Assembly: GCF_016031615.1 (NCBI RefSeq)
Contig: NZ_JACYXC010000001.1
Location: forward strand, 5,704,001-5,768,000
Direction of reading: 5' to 3'
Source of the DNA: Streptomyces pactum
GTDB taxonomy: Bacteria; Actinomycetota; Actinomycetes; Streptomycetales; Streptomycetaceae
Length of the DNA: 64,000 nt
Shown here: positions 18,904-29,409 of the stretch, piece by piece
Layout: the number at the start of each line of letters is the position of its first letter
Position numbering within the stretch: position 1 is the stretch's first letter
Notes under the pieces: generated by a model
Seen by the model: the letters and a program-made list of their open reading frames with translations, nothing else
Told to the model about the DNA's origin: nothing
Database searches by the model: none
Position numbers and translations under genes: made by a program

Positions 18904-20487
18904 ATGACTCACCACGAAGCGAACGCCTTCACCCACCACGCGTCGGCCGGTCCCTCGGGCGAGGAGCAGGTCACGCTGCGCGGTCCGGCCGATCTCGCCG
19001 ACGCGCTCCCCTTCCTGCTCGGCTTCCACCCCGACGACAGCATCGTGCTGGTCGCGCTGCACGGCCCGCAGGGCCGGTTCGGCGGGCGGCTCCGGATGGG
19101 CATCCCGCAGGCCGCCGAGGACTGGCCCGAGGCCGGTGATCAGCTCGCGGAATCCCTGGCCACCGGCAGCGAGCGGCGCGGCGAGCGGCCGGACGGTGTG
19201 GTGCTGTTCCTGTGCCAGGACCCCGCCGCCGGCGCCTCCGGACGGGACGTGATGGAGCGGCTCAGGCCCCTGGCGCAGCGCCTGCGGGTGGCCTGCGGCC
19301 GGCTGGACATGCCGGTCTTCGAGGCCCTGTGCATCTCGGACGGGCGCTTCTGGTCGTACTGCTGCCCGGATCCGCGCTGCTGCCCGCCGGACGGCACACC
19401 GCTCGGCGTCCCCGGCACCTCCGTGATGGCCGCCGCGGCCGCCTACGCGGGCATCCAGGTGCGGGGCACCCTCCGGCAGCTGGAGGCCCGGCTGGCACCG
19501 CTCGGGGAGACCCGGGCCCCCGGCCAGGAGGGCGCGCTGGACCGGGCCGCGTCCGTCCTCGTCCCCCGGGTCCTCGGCGGCGGCAGCGCGGCCGTCCGGG
19601 AGGAGACGCTGACCCTGCTGAGCGCGCTGATGGACCGGTTGCGCGCCGAGCCACCGATCGCCGACCCGCTCGCGGCGGACGCGCGTGACGACGGCCTGCT
19701 CACCGCCGACGAGGCGGCGACCGTGATCATGGGGCTCCAGGACCGGGTGACGCGGGACCGCGCGGCGGAGTGGATGGAGGGCCCGGAGGCCGGCCCCGCG
19801 CTGCGTCTGTGGCGGGCGCTGGCGCGGCGTTGCGCGGGGGCGTACGCCGGTTACGCCGCGGCGCCCCTCACCCTCGCCGGCTGGGTCGCCTGGTCGACGG
19901 GGGACGAACCGTCGGCGCGGGTGGCGCTCGGCCGGGCGCTGCGCGCCGATCCCGACTACCTCTTCGCCAAGCTGCTGCACCAGGCGTGCAACGACGGCAT
20001 GGACCCGGAACAGCTGCGGCGCTGTCTGCGGCGTGAGCGGGCCGACCAGGCGGTGCACGGCGCCGTCCACGCGGAGTTGGCGCGCACCGAGCCGCCCGCC
20101 GTACAGCCCTCGCGCACCCCCGGCACCGGGACACCGGGCACGCCGCCCCCGCACACCGGGGCCGCCGGTGCCGGGGCCGGTGCGGCGCCCCTGTGCCCGC
20201 GGCCCGGCGGCACGACAGCCGCCGAGCCGGCCACCGGCGAACCCGCCGCCCGGTCGGCCGGTGACGAGGACTCCGCCCTCCGGCCCGCCGGCGACGAGGC
20301 CGCTTCCCCCACAGCCGCCCCGGACGGGCCGGCCGCGCCGCCGGTCCGTCCGGCGGACCGCCGTGGGCCCCGCCGCTGCCGCCCCGGGCCCGCCGGTCCG
20401 GGGGCGCCCCGCGGAGGCCGGGACGGACGGCGCCCGGCTCCCCGGGCCCGGGAGCGCGGGCGTCCGGGGCGGCGGGAGTGGCGATGA
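18904..20487 (+). CDS. DUF4192 domain protein
   Basis: A 527-residue protein. Residues 20-385 form the DUF4192 domain: LADALPFLLGFHPDDSIVLV at the N-terminal end, then SDGRFWSYCCPDPRCCPPDG, a Cys-rich loop, and a helical C-terminal part ending LRADPDYLFAKLLHQACNDG with a TPR-like look. The remaining 140 residues are disordered Pro/Ala/Gly/Arg. The function of this actinobacterial family is unknown. It is divergent from recQ with 111 bp between starts, and the gap contains AACGTTATCCACAGG-like repeats (TGTGGATAA and TTATCCACA) resembling DnaA boxes. The disordered tail may be lineage-specific. Confidence 0.88.
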   Translation: MTHHEANAFTHHASAGPSGEEQVTLRGPADLADALPFLLGFHPDDSIVLVALHGPQGRFGGRLRMGIPQAAEDWPEAGDQLAESLATGSERRGERPDGVVLFLCQDPAAGASGRDVMERLRPLAQRLRVACGRLDMPVFEALCISDGRFWSYCCPDPRCCPPDGTPLGVPGTSVMAAAAAYAGIQVRGTLRQLEARLAPLGETRAPGQEGALDRAASVLVPRVLGGGSAAVREETLTLLSALMDRLRAEPPIADPLAADARDDGLLTADEAATVIMGLQDRVTRDRAAEWMEGPEAGPALRLWRALARRCAGAYAGYAAAPLTLAGWVAWSTGDEPSARVALGRALRADPDYLFAKLLHQACNDGMDPEQLRRCLRRERADQAVHGAVHAELARTEPPAVQPSRTPGTGTPGTPPPHTGAAGAGAGAAPLCPRPGGTTAAEPATGEPAARSAGDEDSALRPAGDEAASPTAAPDGPAAPPVRPADRRGPRRCRPGPAGPGAPRGGRDGRRPAPRARERGRPGRREWR

Positions 20488-20565
20488 GCCGCCCGCGGCG
20501 TTCCCCGGCCCGTACACCCCGCCCGGACCGGCCGGTTTCCGCCGGTGCGTGAACGGAACGTCCTG

Positions 20566-20587
20566 ATTATCGTCAGGGAGACGACTA
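20566..20587. promoter_or_regulatory. Candidate autoregulatory operator of the Nudix gene
   Basis: TTATCGTC, then AGGGA, then GACGACTA form an inverted repeat whose core is TCGTC-N5-GACGA, about 10 bp upstream of the ATG. NrtR proteins bind dyads in this position, but the outer arms match only partly. Confidence 0.4.
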
Positions 20588-20597
20588 TGATCGTTCC

Positions 20598-21356
20598 ATG
20601 CCCTACGACCCGTCGGCCTTCCCGCCCTTCGCCGTCACCGTCGATCTGGTCGTGCTCACGGTGCGGCGGCACGCGCTCTGCGCGCTCGCCGTCCGCCGGG
20701 GCGAGCCGCCCTACCAGGGGCGGTGGGCACTCCCGGGCGGGTTCGTCCGGGCCGACGAGGACATCGCGGCGGCGGCCGCGCGGGAACTCGCCGAGGAGAC
20801 GGGCCTGCTCGCGCACGACCCCTCGCTGCCGGCGCCGCCCAACGCGGCCCACCTGGAACAGCTCGCGACCTACGGGGACCCGGACCGCGACCCCCGGATG
20901 CGCGTGGTCAGCGTGGCTCACCTGGCGCTCGCGCCCGACCTGCCCGCGCCGCGGCCGGGTGGTGACGCGCACAGCGTCCGGTGGGCGCCGGTGGAGGTGC
21001 TGCTCGACGGGAACGGCGCCTACCGTCAGGACGCCGCGTCCCCGCCGCTCGCCTTCGACCACGCCCGCATCCTGGCGGACGGCGTGGAGCGGGCCCGGTC
21101 GAAGATCGAGTACTCCTCGCTGGCCACGGCGTTCTGCCCCCAGGAGTTCACCGTGGGGGAGCTGAGGCGGGTGTACGAGGCGGTGTGGGGGGTGGCGCTG
21201 GATCCGCGCAACTTCCACCGCAAGGTCACCGGAACACCGGGGTTCCTGGTGCCCACCGGGGGGACCACCACGCGCCAAGGCGGGCGTCCGGCCCAGTTGT
21301 TCCGGGCGGGCGGTGCGACGCTGCTGAACCCGCCGATGCTGCGCCCGGAGGCGTGA
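20598..21356 (+). CDS. Nudix hydrolase domain protein with winged-helix-like C-terminus (NrtR-like)
   Basis: A 252-residue protein. The Nudix box matches GX5EX7REUXEEXGU exactly (G-FVRAD-E-DIAAAAA-RE-L-A-EE-T-G-L, about residues 48-70). The C-terminal 90 residues (SSLATAFCPQEFTVGEL, then RRVYEAVWG, then RNFHRKVTGTPGFL) match the winged-helix region of NrtR-type regulators, which sense ADP-ribose and repress NAD genes. No NAD gene is adjacent, so it may be an autoregulated enzyme/regulator. The ATG is preceded by an inverted repeat (20566-20587) overlapping the promoter. Confidence 0.85.
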   Translation: MPYDPSAFPPFAVTVDLVVLTVRRHALCALAVRRGEPPYQGRWALPGGFVRADEDIAAAAARELAEETGLLAHDPSLPAPPNAAHLEQLATYGDPDRDPRMRVVSVAHLALAPDLPAPRPGGDAHSVRWAPVEVLLDGNGAYRQDAASPPLAFDHARILADGVERARSKIEYSSLATAFCPQEFTVGELRRVYEAVWGVALDPRNFHRKVTGTPGFLVPTGGTTTRQGGRPAQLFRAGGATLLNPPMLRPEA

Positions 21357-21673
21357 GGGCCGCAAGGGGTGCGCCGGGACGGCGCACGAACCGGGCGGGG
21401 TGCGGGGAGTGTTGCGGCCGCGGGCGGCCGAACCGCCGAACCCTGGACCCGTTCCGGCGTACGGGCCGCCGGGCCGCCGGGCCGCGGTGCGCGGGCCGTA
21501 CGGGCGGATCACGCCCGTGAACAGCCCTGTTCGCCCTGGTCGGCCGCAACTCCGCGATGACTGACGGTATCTGTCCGATTAGGCGTCAATTGTGAGGTAA
21601 TGGTCGATCACCCTTTCGTGTGCTTTTCACCAAAGACCCTAATGGTCTGGGAGGTGTCGCCGACAAAGGATGC
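21357..21673. other. whiH upstream region, 317 bp
   Basis: There is no gene here. The left half is GC-rich spacer. From about 21560 the sequence is unusually AT-rich and contains the likely promoter (TGTCCGATTAGG, which loosely resembles a WhiG-type -10 element) and an AGACC-N5-GGTCT dyad. Confidence 0.45.
21634..21648. promoter_or_regulatory. Candidate WhiH (GntR) autoregulatory operator
   Basis: AGACCCTAATGGTCT is a perfect 5-bp inverted repeat with a 5-bp spacer, 26 bp upstream of the whiH GTG. FadR-subfamily GntR proteins bind short dyads of this form, and WhiH is reported to repress its own promoter. Confidence 0.5.
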
Positions 21674-22561
21674 GTGAGTACCCTTGCGCACACCACGATG
21701 ACCGCGGCTCGCCCCGCCGACTCCGGCCTCGCCGGTTCGGGCGAGCTTGACCGCTATCCCTACCCCGACGCCGCAGGTGCCGAGCGCGGCAGCGCCCCCG
21801 CCTGGGACGGCTCCGACACCGAGATCGGGCGCGTGGGGCGCCGCGCGGCCGGCAACCGCGGCCGCGGACTGCACGGCCAACTCGTCCAGCAGCTCGGCCA
21901 GATGATCGTCTCCGGCGATCTGGGTGCCGACCGCCCGCTCGTCCCCGAGGAGATCGGCCAGCGCTTCGAGGTCTCCCGCACCGTCGTCCGGGAGTCCCTG
22001 CGGGTGCTGGAGGCCAAGGGGCTGGTCAGCGCGCGGCCCAACGTCGGCACCCGGGTCCGTCCGGTCAGCGATTGGAACCTGCTCGACCCCGACATCATCG
22101 AATGGCGGGCGTTCGGCCCCCAGCGCGACGACCAGCGGCGCGAGCTGTGCGAGCTGCGCTGGACCATCGAACCGCTGGCGGCGCGGCTGGCCGCCGGTCA
22201 CGGGCGGGAGGAGGTCCAGCAGCGGCTGGCGGACATGGTGGAGATCATGGGGCACGCGCTCGCCCAGGCGGACACGCTGACCTACTCCCGGGCCGACGCG
22301 GAGTTCCACGCCCTGCTCCTCCAGGTCGGGGGCAACCGGATGCTGGAGCACCTGGCGGGCATCGTGTCCTCCGCACTCCACGTCTCCGGCGGCCCGGCCA
22401 TCGGCTGCGACCGCCCCGGAGAGGCGGGGGTCGGCCACCACCGCCGGATCGTCGAGGCGGTCGGCGCGGGGGACGGCACGGCGGCGGAGACGGCCATGCG
22501 GCAGCTGCTCACCGTGCACCCCGAGGTCGAGCGCGTGGTGCCCGCACCGCGCGAGCACTGA
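21674..22561 (+). CDS. whiH: Sporulation regulator WhiH (GntR/FadR family)
   Basis: WhiH is needed for sporulation septation in Streptomyces aerial hyphae and lies next to hrdB in S. coelicolor. The 295-residue product has a disordered N-terminal 60 residues, a GntR winged helix (GLHGQLVQQLGQMIVSGDLG, then EEIGQRFEVSRTVVRESLRVL), and an FCD ligand domain with the metal-type residues ELRWTIEPLAARLAAG, DAEFHALLLQ and HHRRIVEAV. The GTG at 21674 has AAAGGA upstream. Identification rests on family, length and synteny. The AGACC/GGTCT dyad upstream is a candidate autorepression site, and a long hairpin follows the gene. Confidence 0.87.
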   Translation: MSTLAHTTMTAARPADSGLAGSGELDRYPYPDAAGAERGSAPAWDGSDTEIGRVGRRAAGNRGRGLHGQLVQQLGQMIVSGDLGADRPLVPEEIGQRFEVSRTVVRESLRVLEAKGLVSARPNVGTRVRPVSDWNLLDPDIIEWRAFGPQRDDQRRELCELRWTIEPLAARLAAGHGREEVQQRLADMVEIMGHALAQADTLTYSRADAEFHALLLQVGGNRMLEHLAGIVSSALHVSGGPAIGCDRPGEAGVGHHRRIVEAVGAGDGTAAETAMRQLLTVHPEVERVVPAPREH

Positions 22562-22611
22562 TCTGCCCGTCCTCCGGAACCGGCGCGACGGCGGCGGGCG
22601 TGGACGACAGG

Positions 22612-22666
22612 GCGTCGCCGGATCCCGGGGCCGGGTCGCCCGGTGGACCCGGGGATCCGGCGACGC
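22612..22666 (+). terminator. Terminator downstream of whiH
   Basis: Perfect 15-bp arms (GCGTCGCCGGATCCC and GGGATCCGGCGACGC) enclose a 25-nt loop that itself can fold (CCGGGTCGCCCGG). It lies 50 bp after the whiH stop and separates it from the hrdB promoters. Confidence 0.7.
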
Positions 22667-22784
22667 ACGGTGCTGCCACCACTTCTGTTCGTATTTGCCC
22701 GTTTTGTCATGTGACTCGGGCCACGACAAACGGGCGTAACGCTCTCCGGTGCCGCGCGATGACTAAAGAGGTGGCAGCCGCGGA

Positions 22785-22813
22785 GGGAATACGGAGGTCG
22801 TTCGCGACGCTGT
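22785..22813 (+). promoter_or_regulatory. SigR-type promoter of hrdB
   Basis: GGGAAT (22785-22790), then 18 bp, then GCTGT (22809-22813) closely fits the SigR consensus GGGAAT-N18-GTTG, about 100-110 bp upstream of the hrdB start. In S. coelicolor one of the hrdB promoters is SigR-dependent, which supports the call. Confidence 0.7.
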
Positions 22814-22921
22814 AGTCCCCTGCACTTCCGCCGCCGCCGGTCATCCCTGCCGGTGGTCGTCGGCTCCGGATCCACCGTGGACCGGGCCGGAAGCCGTTTC
22901 CATCATTCCGAGAGGTTGTTC

Positions 22922-24481
<1,560 letters not shown>

Positions 24482-24516
24482 TCCGGGTCCACCGGCCGTC
24501 CGCGGCCGGCCCCGGC

Positions 24517-24546
24517 AAGGCCGGGCCCCTCACCGGGCCCGGCCTT
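24517..24546 (+). terminator. Terminator of hrdB
   Basis: A perfect 12-bp stem (AAGGCCGGGCCC pairing with GGGCCCGGCCTT) has a 6-nt loop, 36 bp after the hrdB stop. Confidence 0.8.
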
Positions 24547-24640
24547 CGTGCTGTCCCGGTCCGCGGCCGCTCCGGATGCGGAAGCTCCGGCGATGGGTGA
24601 CGCTGGGTGCGTACATCGCTCCATACGGTCAGGAGAGAGT

Positions 24641-25462
24641 ATGCGCATCCGGAGCCGTTCGTCCGTCCTGGGTCCCGTGGCCGCGCTCGTCGGCGCGCTG
24701 GCCCTGTCAGTGGTCTGCCCGGGGCAGGCGGTCGCGGGCCGGGCGGTGGTCGGCGGCCGGTCGGTGCAGATGTCCGACGCCCCCTGGATGGTGGCCCTGG
24801 CCAGTCGTGACCGCTTCGGCGACGCCCGGTCGGGCCAGTTCTGCGGGGGCGTGGCGGTGTCCCGGTCCACGGTCGTCACCGCCGCTCACTGCATGCGGCC
24901 GGAGGTGCTGGGTGTGGACTGGCGCGAGGTGCCCGATCTGCGCGTGGTGGTCGGCCGGGGCGATCTGGGCGGCGAGGAGGGCCAGGAGCTGCCGGTGCGC
25001 CGGGTGTGGGTGAACCCCGAGTACGACCCGCGGACCCATGCCGGCGACATCGCGGTGCTCACCGTGGACCAGCCGCTGACGCCGCTGCCGATGGCGCCCA
25101 AGGGGGATCCGGCGTACCGGCCCGGAACGGCGGCGGCGGTCTACGGCTGGGGCGACACCCGGGGCGACGGCAGCTACTCACGGACACTGCGCTCCGCCCC
25201 GGTCCGGGTACTGGACGACGCCCGCTGCGCCGACGCCTACCCCAGCGGCGGGGACGGCACGTACCGGGCGGCGTCGATGGTCTGCGCCGGGCTGCCGGAA
25301 GGCGGCCGGGACGCGTGCCAGGGCGACAGCGGCGGGCCGCTCGTCGCCCACGGGAAACTCATCGGGCTGGTTTCCTGGGGCAGCGGCTGCGGGGAGGCCG
25401 GCAGCCCCGGTGTGTACACCAGGATGTCCGCGGTCGCGCCCCTGGTGGCCGCGCACGGCTGA
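24641..25462 (+). CDS. Secreted trypsin-like serine protease (S1 family)
   Basis: A 273-residue precursor. The N-terminal 33 residues have the basic region MRIRSRSSVLG, a hydrophobic core and an A-X-A-like site (GQAVAG), a Sec signal peptide. The mature part starts near AVVGGRSVQM. The catalytic triad is visible: His in VTAAHCM, Asp in AGDIAVLTV and Ser in CQGDSGGPL. Asp in RDACQGDSGG at the S1 pocket position implies trypsin-like specificity for Arg/Lys. Six cysteines could form the usual disulfides. The ATG is preceded by AGGAGAGAG. It is conserved between hrdB and parE in Streptomyces. Its physiological substrate is unknown. Confidence 0.93.
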   Translation: MRIRSRSSVLGPVAALVGALALSVVCPGQAVAGRAVVGGRSVQMSDAPWMVALASRDRFGDARSGQFCGGVAVSRSTVVTAAHCMRPEVLGVDWREVPDLRVVVGRGDLGGEEGQELPVRRVWVNPEYDPRTHAGDIAVLTVDQPLTPLPMAPKGDPAYRPGTAAAVYGWGDTRGDGSYSRTLRSAPVRVLDDARCADAYPSGGDGTYRAASMVCAGLPEGGRDACQGDSGGPLVAHGKLIGLVSWGSGCGEAGSPGVYTRMSAVAPLVAAHG

Positions 25463-25539
25463 ACCGGGGGCCCTGCGGGACCGGCGGACGGAGCGGAGTC
25501 GGACAGGTCGAGGCACCCCACGCGCCGGGAAACGGAAAG

Positions 25540-25571
25540 GGGCGGTCACCTCGTGGCAGAGGTGACCGCCC
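25540..25571. terminator. Bidirectional terminator between protease and DUF7455 genes
   Basis: A perfect 13-bp stem (GGGCGGTCACCTC pairing with GAGGTGACCGCCC) has a 6-nt loop, flanked by AAA on the left. It lies between two convergent genes. Confidence 0.8.
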
Positions 25572-25611
25572 GCAGTCCATGGGCCGTGCGGCTCGTCGTG
25601 GGCGCGAGGTG

Positions 25612-25842
25612 TCAGCGTTCGTCTTCGGACGCGGACGCCGGGACGGTGGTGAGTCGCTCCGTCTCGTCCTGTATCTCGGCGGCGATCTTCTTGAGTTCCG
25701 GCTCGAACTTACGTCCGTGATGGGCGCAGAAGAGCAGCTCACCGCCGCTCATCAGGACGACGCGCAGGTAGGCCTGGGCGCCGCAGCGGTCGCAGCGGTC
25801 GGCGGCCGTCAGCGGGCTCGCGGGGGTCAGAACAGTAGTCAC
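25612..25842 (-). CDS. DUF7455 family small zinc-ribbon-like protein
   Basis: A 76-residue protein with Cys17-X2-Cys20 (CDRC) and Cys39-X2-His42 (FCAHHGRKF), which can form a zinc site, followed by a charged helix (EPELKKIAAEIQDET). This small family is conserved in Streptomyces beside parE and has no established role. The GTG start fits the end of the conserved region. The gene converges on the protease gene and is divergent from parE, with a 440-bp gap that must hold both promoters. Confidence 0.88.
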   Translation of the reverse strand: MTTVLTPASPLTAADRCDRCGAQAYLRVVLMSGGELLFCAHHGRKFEPELKKIAAEIQDETERLTTVPASASEDER

Positions 25843-26283
25843 GTCGCCTCTTCTCTAGCTCGACGAGCTGTCGTACCAGGGTCAACATCCAACCAGGCCG
25901 AAAACGTTCCCGCTCGTGCCTTTTTCTTGAAAATTCCTTCTGAGTCGGCTGGATGGTGACGGTTTGGCGGCGAATGAGCCGTATTGCCTTGGTCTACGGT
26001 TTCACGTCGCTTGTCGGTCTTGCCCTCCCGGCCGGGTTGCCGGTTGTGCTTGAGGACGTGCCCGGAGCCTAAATGGTTCATGCCTGAAAAGGAACGTGAT
26101 GTTTGTGTCAGCTTCACGGGGTATCGAACGCGTGAGCGAAAGGTGGCGTTCTCGTCTAGCATGGTCATCCGCACGGGTGGCGGCACAACGGCTCTATCTG
26201 GCCTCGGTAGGCTCTCAAGGGCGACCCGGCCACCACCGTGGCCGGAGTAGGCCCATCCAGAAATTCAGCGAGGAGCGAACCGC
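25843..26283. other. Divergent DUF7455-parE promoter region, 441 bp
   Basis: This region is notably AT-richer than the rest of the window (for example TTTTTCTTGAAAATTCC at 25920-25936), with no convincing coding frame. It probably contains the promoters for both flanking genes. I could not assign particular -35/-10 elements or an operator. Confidence 0.5.
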
Positions 26284-28416
26284 GTGACCGCCGACACGTC
26301 CGTGCCGTCCACTGCGCTGCTGACCGGGGCAGACCGGGGCGGCTCCAACTACACCGCGCGGCACCTGCTCGTCCTCGAAGGACTTGAGGCGGTGCGCAAG
26401 CGCCCCGGTATGTACATCGGCTCGACCGACAGCCGCGGCCTGATGCACTGCCTCTGGGAGATCATCGACAACTCCGTCGACGAGGCGCTCGGGGGCTACT
26501 GCGACCGCATCGAGGTCATCCTCCACGACGACGGCTCGGTGGAGGTGCGCGACAACGGCCGCGGCATCCCGGTCGACGTCGAGCCCAAGACGGGGCTGTC
26601 GGGCGTCGAGGTCGTCATGACCAAGCTGCACGCCGGCGGCAAGTTCGGGGGCGGCTCGTACGCCGCCTCCGGCGGTCTGCACGGCGTCGGCGCCTCCGTG
26701 GTCAACGCGCTCTCCGCCCGGCTGGACGTGGAGGTGGACCGGGACGGCAAGACCCACTCGATCAGCTTCCGCCGCGGCGTCCCCGGCATCTTCACCGAGT
26801 CCGGCCCGGACGCGCCGTTCGACCCGGCCAACGGGCTGCTGAAGAACAAGCGGGTACCCAAGACCCGTACCGGCACCCGCGTCCGCTACTGGGCGGACCG
26901 GCAGATCTTCCTCAAGGACGCCAAGCTCTCCCTGGAGACGCTGCACGCCCGCGCCCGCCAGACCGCCTTCCTGGTGCCCGGCCTGACCATCGTGGTCCGC
27001 GACGAGCGCACCCCCGAGGGCGGGGAGGGGGAGCCGAAGCACGCCGAGGAGACCTTCCGGTTCGACGGCGGCATCAGCGAGTTCTGCGAGTACCTCGCCG
27101 CCGACAAGGCGGTCTGCGACGTCCTCCGCCTCACCGGCCAGGGCACCTTCAAGGAGACCGTGCCGGTCCTGGACGACCGGGGCCACATGACGCCCACCGA
27201 GGTCACCCGGGAACTGGGCGTGGACATCGCGCTGCGCTGGGGCACCGGATACGACACCACGGTCCGGTCCTTCGTCAACATCATCGCCACCCCCAAGGGC
27301 GGCACCCACGTCGCCGGCTTCGAGCGGGCCGTCACCCGCACCGTGAACGAGGTGCTGCGCTCCTCCAAGCTGCTCCGGGTGGCCGAGGACGACGTGGTCA
27401 AGGACGACGCCATGGAGGGGATGACCGCGGTCGTCACCGTCCGGCTGGCGGAGCCCCAGTTCGAGGGCCAGACCAAGGAGGTGCTCGGCACCTCGGCGGC
27501 CTCCCGGATCGTGGCGAACGTGGTGGCCAAGGAGCTGAAGGCGTTCCTCACCTCCACCAAGCGGGACGCCAAGCAGCAGGCCCGCGCCGTGCTGGAGAAG
27601 GTGGTTGCCGCCGCCCGGACCCGGATCGCGGCCCGCCAGCACAAGGAGGCGCAGCGCCGCAAGACCGCGCTGGAGTCCTCCTCGCTGCCGGCGAAGCTGG
27701 CCGACTGCCGCAGCGACGACGTGGAGCGCAGCGAGCTGTTCATCGTCGAGGGTGACTCCGCGCTGGGCACCGCCAAGCTCGCCCGCAACTCCGAGTTCCA
27801 GGCGCTGCTGCCCATCCGCGGCAAGATCCTCAATGTCCAGAAGTCCTCGGTCTCCGACATGCTGAAGAACGCCGAGTGCGGGGCGATCATCCAGGTGATA
27901 GGAGCCGGCTCGGGCCGGACCTTCGACATCGACCAGGCCCGCTACGGCAAGGTGATCTTCCTCGCCGACGCCGATGTCGACGGCGCCCACATCCGCTGTC
28001 TGCTGCTCACCCTCTTCCAGCGGTACATGAGGCCGATGGTCGAGCAGGGACGGGTGTTCTCCGCGGTGCCGCCGCTGCACCGGATCGAGCTGACCAACCC
28101 CAAGAAGGGGCAGGACAAGTACATCTACACCTACTCCGACAAGGAGTTGCAGGAGACCCTGATGCAGCTCCGGAAGAAGAACGTGCGCTACAAGGAGGGC
28201 ATCCAGCGCTACAAGGGCCTCGGTGAGATGGACGCCGACCAGCTGGCCGAGACCACCATGGACCCCCGCCACCGCACGCTCCGCCGGATCAACATCAGCG
28301 ATCTGGAGGCCGCCGAGCGCGCCTTCGACCTGCTGATGGGCAACGAGGTCGCGCCGCGCAAGGAGTTCATCACCAACTCCGCGGCCACCCTGGACCGGTC
28401 CCGGATCGACATCTGA
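26284..28416 (+). CDS. parE: DNA topoisomerase IV subunit B
   Basis: The ATPase subunit of topoisomerase IV, which decatenates chromosomes. The 710-residue protein has the GHKL ATPase motifs EIIDNSVDEALGGY, DNGRGIPVD and GLHGVGASVVNALS, a transducer domain, and the Toprim domain with EGDSALGTAKLARN and the metal motif LADADVDGAHIRCLLLT. It ends with a TopoIV/gyrase B C-terminal domain (RYKGLGEMDADQL). Because gyrB is normally near oriC and this copy pairs with parC 6 kb away, topoisomerase IV is the better assignment than gyrase. GTG start. In most bacteria parE and parC are adjacent; here they are separated by about 6 kb. Confidence 0.93.
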   Translation: MTADTSVPSTALLTGADRGGSNYTARHLLVLEGLEAVRKRPGMYIGSTDSRGLMHCLWEIIDNSVDEALGGYCDRIEVILHDDGSVEVRDNGRGIPVDVEPKTGLSGVEVVMTKLHAGGKFGGGSYAASGGLHGVGASVVNALSARLDVEVDRDGKTHSISFRRGVPGIFTESGPDAPFDPANGLLKNKRVPKTRTGTRVRYWADRQIFLKDAKLSLETLHARARQTAFLVPGLTIVVRDERTPEGGEGEPKHAEETFRFDGGISEFCEYLAADKAVCDVLRLTGQGTFKETVPVLDDRGHMTPTEVTRELGVDIALRWGTGYDTTVRSFVNIIATPKGGTHVAGFERAVTRTVNEVLRSSKLLRVAEDDVVKDDAMEGMTAVVTVRLAEPQFEGQTKEVLGTSAASRIVANVVAKELKAFLTSTKRDAKQQARAVLEKVVAAARTRIAARQHKEAQRRKTALESSSLPAKLADCRSDDVERSELFIVEGDSALGTAKLARNSEFQALLPIRGKILNVQKSSVSDMLKNAECGAIIQVIGAGSGRTFDIDQARYGKVIFLADADVDGAHIRCLLLTLFQRYMRPMVEQGRVFSAVPPLHRIELTNPKKGQDKYIYTYSDKELQETLMQLRKKNVRYKEGIQRYKGLGEMDADQLAETTMDPRHRTLRRINISDLEAAERAFDLLMGNEVAPRKEFITNSAATLDRSRIDI

Positions 28417-28920
28417 CCCGGTCCGGCGTGCCGCCGTGCGCCCCGGCGCACGCGCGTCACGTCACCGGCGTCCTGCGCGCCCCTCCGTGCCCGCCGGCGG
28501 AGGGGCGCTCGCCCGTCCGCCCCGCGCCGCCCCGGGGCGCAACGGCCCCGGCGGGCATGGTGCGACACCCCGGCGCGTGTGCCGCCGTGCCCGGCGTGTG
28601 GCGCAGGAGTCGTGGCGCAGGGGCGCGTGTGGCTCGGTCCCGTTCGCGCCGCGGACCCGGCTGGAGGGCCCCTCGTCGTGCGGGCCCGCTCCCGCGTCGC
28701 GCCGCCGCCCTCGGGGCAGTCCCTCCGTGGCCGGCCGGGCACCGGGGCGGGGCGTCCACCAGGGCGTACCGGAAGCACCCGTCCGGGGGCGGGGACGCAG
28801 CGACCGTGCCGGGACGGCGTCACCTGATGGTGTGAACATCATCGGGGTGCCGTCCGTGCCCCTGCCTCGCTGCCCATGCTGGGTCCGCGGCCCGTACGCC
28901 GCGGAACAAGGAGACATCGG
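28417..28920. other. Gene-free spacer, about 500 bp
   Basis: The frames open on both strands are low-complexity Arg/Gly/Pro. A short 8-bp hairpin (CGTGCGCC/GGCGCACG, 28435-28452) just after parE may end its transcript. AAGGAG at 28909 is the binding site for the next gene. Confidence 0.45.
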
Positions 28921-29409
28921 GTGCACATACAGGACGGGCCGAGCCGGGGGGCCGGACGCGACCGGACGGACGGGGACGGCGCACCGGGCACCGACCACCC
29001 GCGCGCGGAGGCGCGACCGGTCCACGGGAAGGACCGGGCCGAGAACGGGCCCCGGAGCGAGGCGGGGCCCCGGCCCCCGGTGCCCGGCGGCGACGTCCAC
29101 CGTCAGGTGCGCGAGAGCGCCGACTTCCCGGCGGTGCGCGGCCGGTACCGCCGCTTCGTGCTCCCGGCCACCGCTGCCTTCCTGCTGTGGTACCTGGCCT
29201 ACGTGGTCGCGGCCACCGGGGCGCCGGGGCTGATGGCGCACCCGGCGGCCGGTGCGCTCAACGTGGCGATGGTCGCCGGGATCGCCCAGTTCGCCACCAC
29301 CTTCCTGCTGACCTGGGCATACGCCCGGCACGCCCGGCTGCACCGGGACCGGGTGGCGCTCGAACTGCGGTGGCTGACCCAGGAGATGACCCGGGAGCGC
29401 GGCCGGTGA
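28921..29409 (+). CDS. DUF485 domain membrane protein
   Basis: A 162-residue protein. The first 65 residues are charged and disordered. Residues about 65-155 form DUF485: FPAVRGRYRRFVLPATAAF, then two membrane helices (LLWYLAYVVAATG and FATTFLLTWAYARHA). DUF485 proteins such as E. coli YjcH are normally encoded directly before the acetate/solute symporter ActP. The GTG start has AAGGAG 6 nt upstream. Here no symporter follows; instead a 27-codon overlapping frame appears to be its scar, so this DUF485 protein has probably lost its partner. Confidence 0.87.
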   Translation: MHIQDGPSRGAGRDRTDGDGAPGTDHPRAEARPVHGKDRAENGPRSEAGPRPPVPGGDVHRQVRESADFPAVRGRYRRFVLPATAAFLLWYLAYVVAATGAPGLMAHPAAGALNVAMVAGIAQFATTFLLTWAYARHARLHRDRVALELRWLTQEMTRERGR

